From Zarea fungicola (lineage: Eukaryota; Ascomycota; Sordariomycetes; Hypocreales; Cordycipitaceae): DNA of 10,289 nt. Made by a program: the position numbers and the translations under genes. A model generated the notes under the pieces. That model ran no database searches, was not told the origin of the DNA, and saw nothing but the letters and a program-made list of their open reading frames with translations. Shown here piece by piece: positions 9,491-10,289 of this stretch (position 1 is its first letter; each line of letters begins with the position of its first letter). Location of the stretch: assembly GCA_900169235.1 (NCBI GenBank), contig FWCC01000555.1, positions 1-10,289 of the forward strand, written 5' to 3'.

Positions 9491-10065
9491 GAAGACTAAG
9501 CTCATAATAGATACCTTATATATCGATTGATCTTATTATACTGAGGATTTAAATAACATTTTATTAAGATAAATGTTACCTAAATCGCTATCTAGGTTAT
9601 CCCTTAGAAGCGCTTATACCGAAATGTCGCCTCGCCCTCTTAGGTATAATGTCATAAACATTAAGTCTAGGGTAATTATGTAAAATACGCTCTTCTTTAA
9701 CGCTAAGCGACAAACAATTAAAGGGAACCAAATAATTAAGAGGATAAGAGACCTAAAAACATGGAAAAGAGGGAGCGCAAAGATAAAAGAAATGACTTTT
9801 ATACTGACTCTTAAGATATTTAACCTTCTAGCTTTGGCAACCTAAAAGCGCATACTATATAGTGGCGAGTCTGAAAGTTACATTACGACTGTCCCTTATG
9901 GATTGATGAGCAAGCGAATTTGGGATTGGGTTAATTAAGCCTATAATGCGGCATTGGCCAAACCTAAGACCAATTAGCCTACTAGAGATGAACGCATGAC
10001 CAAGCAGGATAGGCGTGCTAATAAGATAGTTAGAGTGTTACTAGGATTATAATACCCTATTTGGC

Positions 10066-10083
10066 CAAGAAAGCAGTAATAAG
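10066..10083 (+). other. Candidate polypurine tract before the LTR
   Basis: A mainly purine stretch (AAGAAAG, then AG, AA and AAG with single pyrimidines) ends directly at the proposed LTR start at 10084. Plus-strand DNA synthesis primes from such a tract in LTR elements. It is not a clean tract; some T may be former C after RIP. It overlaps the end of ORF3. Confidence 0.35.
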
Positions 10084-10289
10084 TGTCACTTATTTTAATC
10101 ATTTATTTACTATAGTTAGTTCTTTATTCTACACTTTATCGCTTAGCTTAGTCATTTCCTTTATTTAAATTACGCAATTCTATAGCTGGGGAATTGTGTG
10201 GGGAGGCTTGAATCGGAGGACAGGCCCGGCACAAACCCTATAGGGTAGCCGCCTTGAAAATTTGTATATATACCTCTTACTAGTCGCTA
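10084..10289 (+). repeat. Long terminal repeat, 5' part (probable 3' LTR of the element)
   Basis: The sequence changes character here. It starts TGTCAC, a common TG-type LTR beginning, two bases after the tandem stops of ORF3. It runs through an AT-rich part, then a GC-richer block at about 10187-10257 and a TATA box at 10265. The GC-rich block, with a gaggcttgaatcggaggaca-like core, resembles U3 sequences of fungal gypsy LTRs as I remember them. The right end with the terminal CA lies outside the window. The boundary could not be confirmed because the partner LTR is not in the window. Confidence 0.6.
10265..10272 (+). promoter_or_regulatory. TATA box of the LTR promoter
   Basis: TATATATA lies directly after the GC-rich U3 block and is followed by a CT-containing segment where transcription would begin (the U3/R border). 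Position and context fit an RNA polymerase II LTR promoter. It is called from context only, since TA-rich runs are common elsewhere in the window. Confidence 0.5.

Larger units (their letters stand above)
7626..10079 (+). pseudogene. ORF3 remnant: large protein with Ulp1-like (C48) cysteine protease domain
   Basis: A frame beginning at ATG 7626 runs about 817 codons to TAA 10077 with about 35 stops, only two of them TGA (8634, 9528), and no indel I can detect. Layout: an unassigned N-terminal region (residues about 1-270), a Ulp1-type protease domain (about 280-380), a further unassigned region (about 380-565), a Pro-rich linker (about 570-620), and a Lys/Arg-rich C-terminal region. Ulp1 proteins cleave SUMO or related ubiquitin-like tags, and such domains also occur in several transposon families. 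It lies on the pol strand, downstream of pol and directly before the LTR. The start is uncertain: a stop precedes the ATG, but RIP could have made it, and the frame may begin upstream. Confidence 0.65.
1..10289 (+). mobile_element. RIP-degraded Ty3/gypsy-type LTR retrotransposon, possibly with extra downstream ORFs
   Basis: Seen: a plus-strand gag-protease-RT-RNase H-integrase order fills the first 5.9 kb. Two further broken reading frames follow on the same strand, and an LTR-like sequence begins at 10084. The protease-RT-RNase H-integrase order is diagnostic of Ty3/gypsy rather than Ty1/copia, where integrase precedes RT. The left end, with 5' LTR and primer-binding site, lies outside the window. 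Nonsense codons are spread evenly with no detectable indels, and CpA and TpG are replaced by TpA, as expected from RIP in Pezizomycotina fungi. Treating everything to 10083 as one element rests on finding no LTR between pol and 10084. A second element abutting or nested in the gypsy copy remains possible. Confidence 0.75.

Noticed and set aside
1..10079. Genetic code with TAA and TAG read as Gln (ciliate-like)
   Set aside because: Several stops fall at conserved Trp positions (3694, 4717, 4918), TGA also occurs in frame, and catalytic Asp and zinc-ligand Cys are lost as well. Mutation explains all of these; reassignment does not.

Overview
The window looks like a transposon graveyard in a filamentous ascomycete (Pezizomycotina). 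It is rich in AT and in TpA. Reading frames hold for kilobases without insertions or deletions but are full of TAA and TAG where homologous proteins carry Gln or Trp. Catalytic Asp has become Asn and zinc-binding Cys has become Tyr, mostly through TpG-to-TpA changes. This is the signature of repeat-induced point mutation (RIP). I see no intact host gene, tRNA or rRNA.

Positions 1-5910: one continuous plus-strand frame (frame 1, codons starting at position 1) encodes a Ty3/gypsy (Metaviridae-type) Gag-Pol polyprotein, open at the left edge. The order is Gag with a CCHC knuckle (772-813), a long unassigned linker, retropepsin (about 1975-2235), reverse transcriptase (about 2905-3765), RNase H (about 3925-4300), integrase with an HHCC zinc site and DDE core (about 4640-5290), a GPY/F-like module (about 5500-5695) and an acidic Ser/Asp-rich tail. 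There are about 90 nonsense codons and no frameshift.

Positions 5917-7625: a second, less certain broken reading frame. It starts at an ATG just after pol and carries another degenerate CCHC knuckle at 6553-6594. From about 6600 to 7625 the frame cannot be fixed with confidence.

Positions 7626-10079: a third broken reading frame (codon starts at multiples of 3) of about 818 codons. It contains a Ulp1/C48-type cysteine protease domain whose His, Asp, Gln and Cys are all present at Ulp1-like spacing. A Pro-rich linker and an unrecognised C-terminal region follow.

Positions 10084-10289: probably the start of a long terminal repeat (TGTCAC start, GC-richer U3, TATATATA box near the right edge), cut by the window end.

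The simplest reading is one very large RIP-killed gypsy element, LTR-gag-pol-extra ORFs with Ulp1-LTR, because no LTR is visible between pol and 10084. The alternative is a Ulp1-bearing element nested in or abutting a gypsy copy. The Ulp1 frame in the position where envelope genes sit in other retroelements is the most notable content. Nothing here should make a functional full-length protein.
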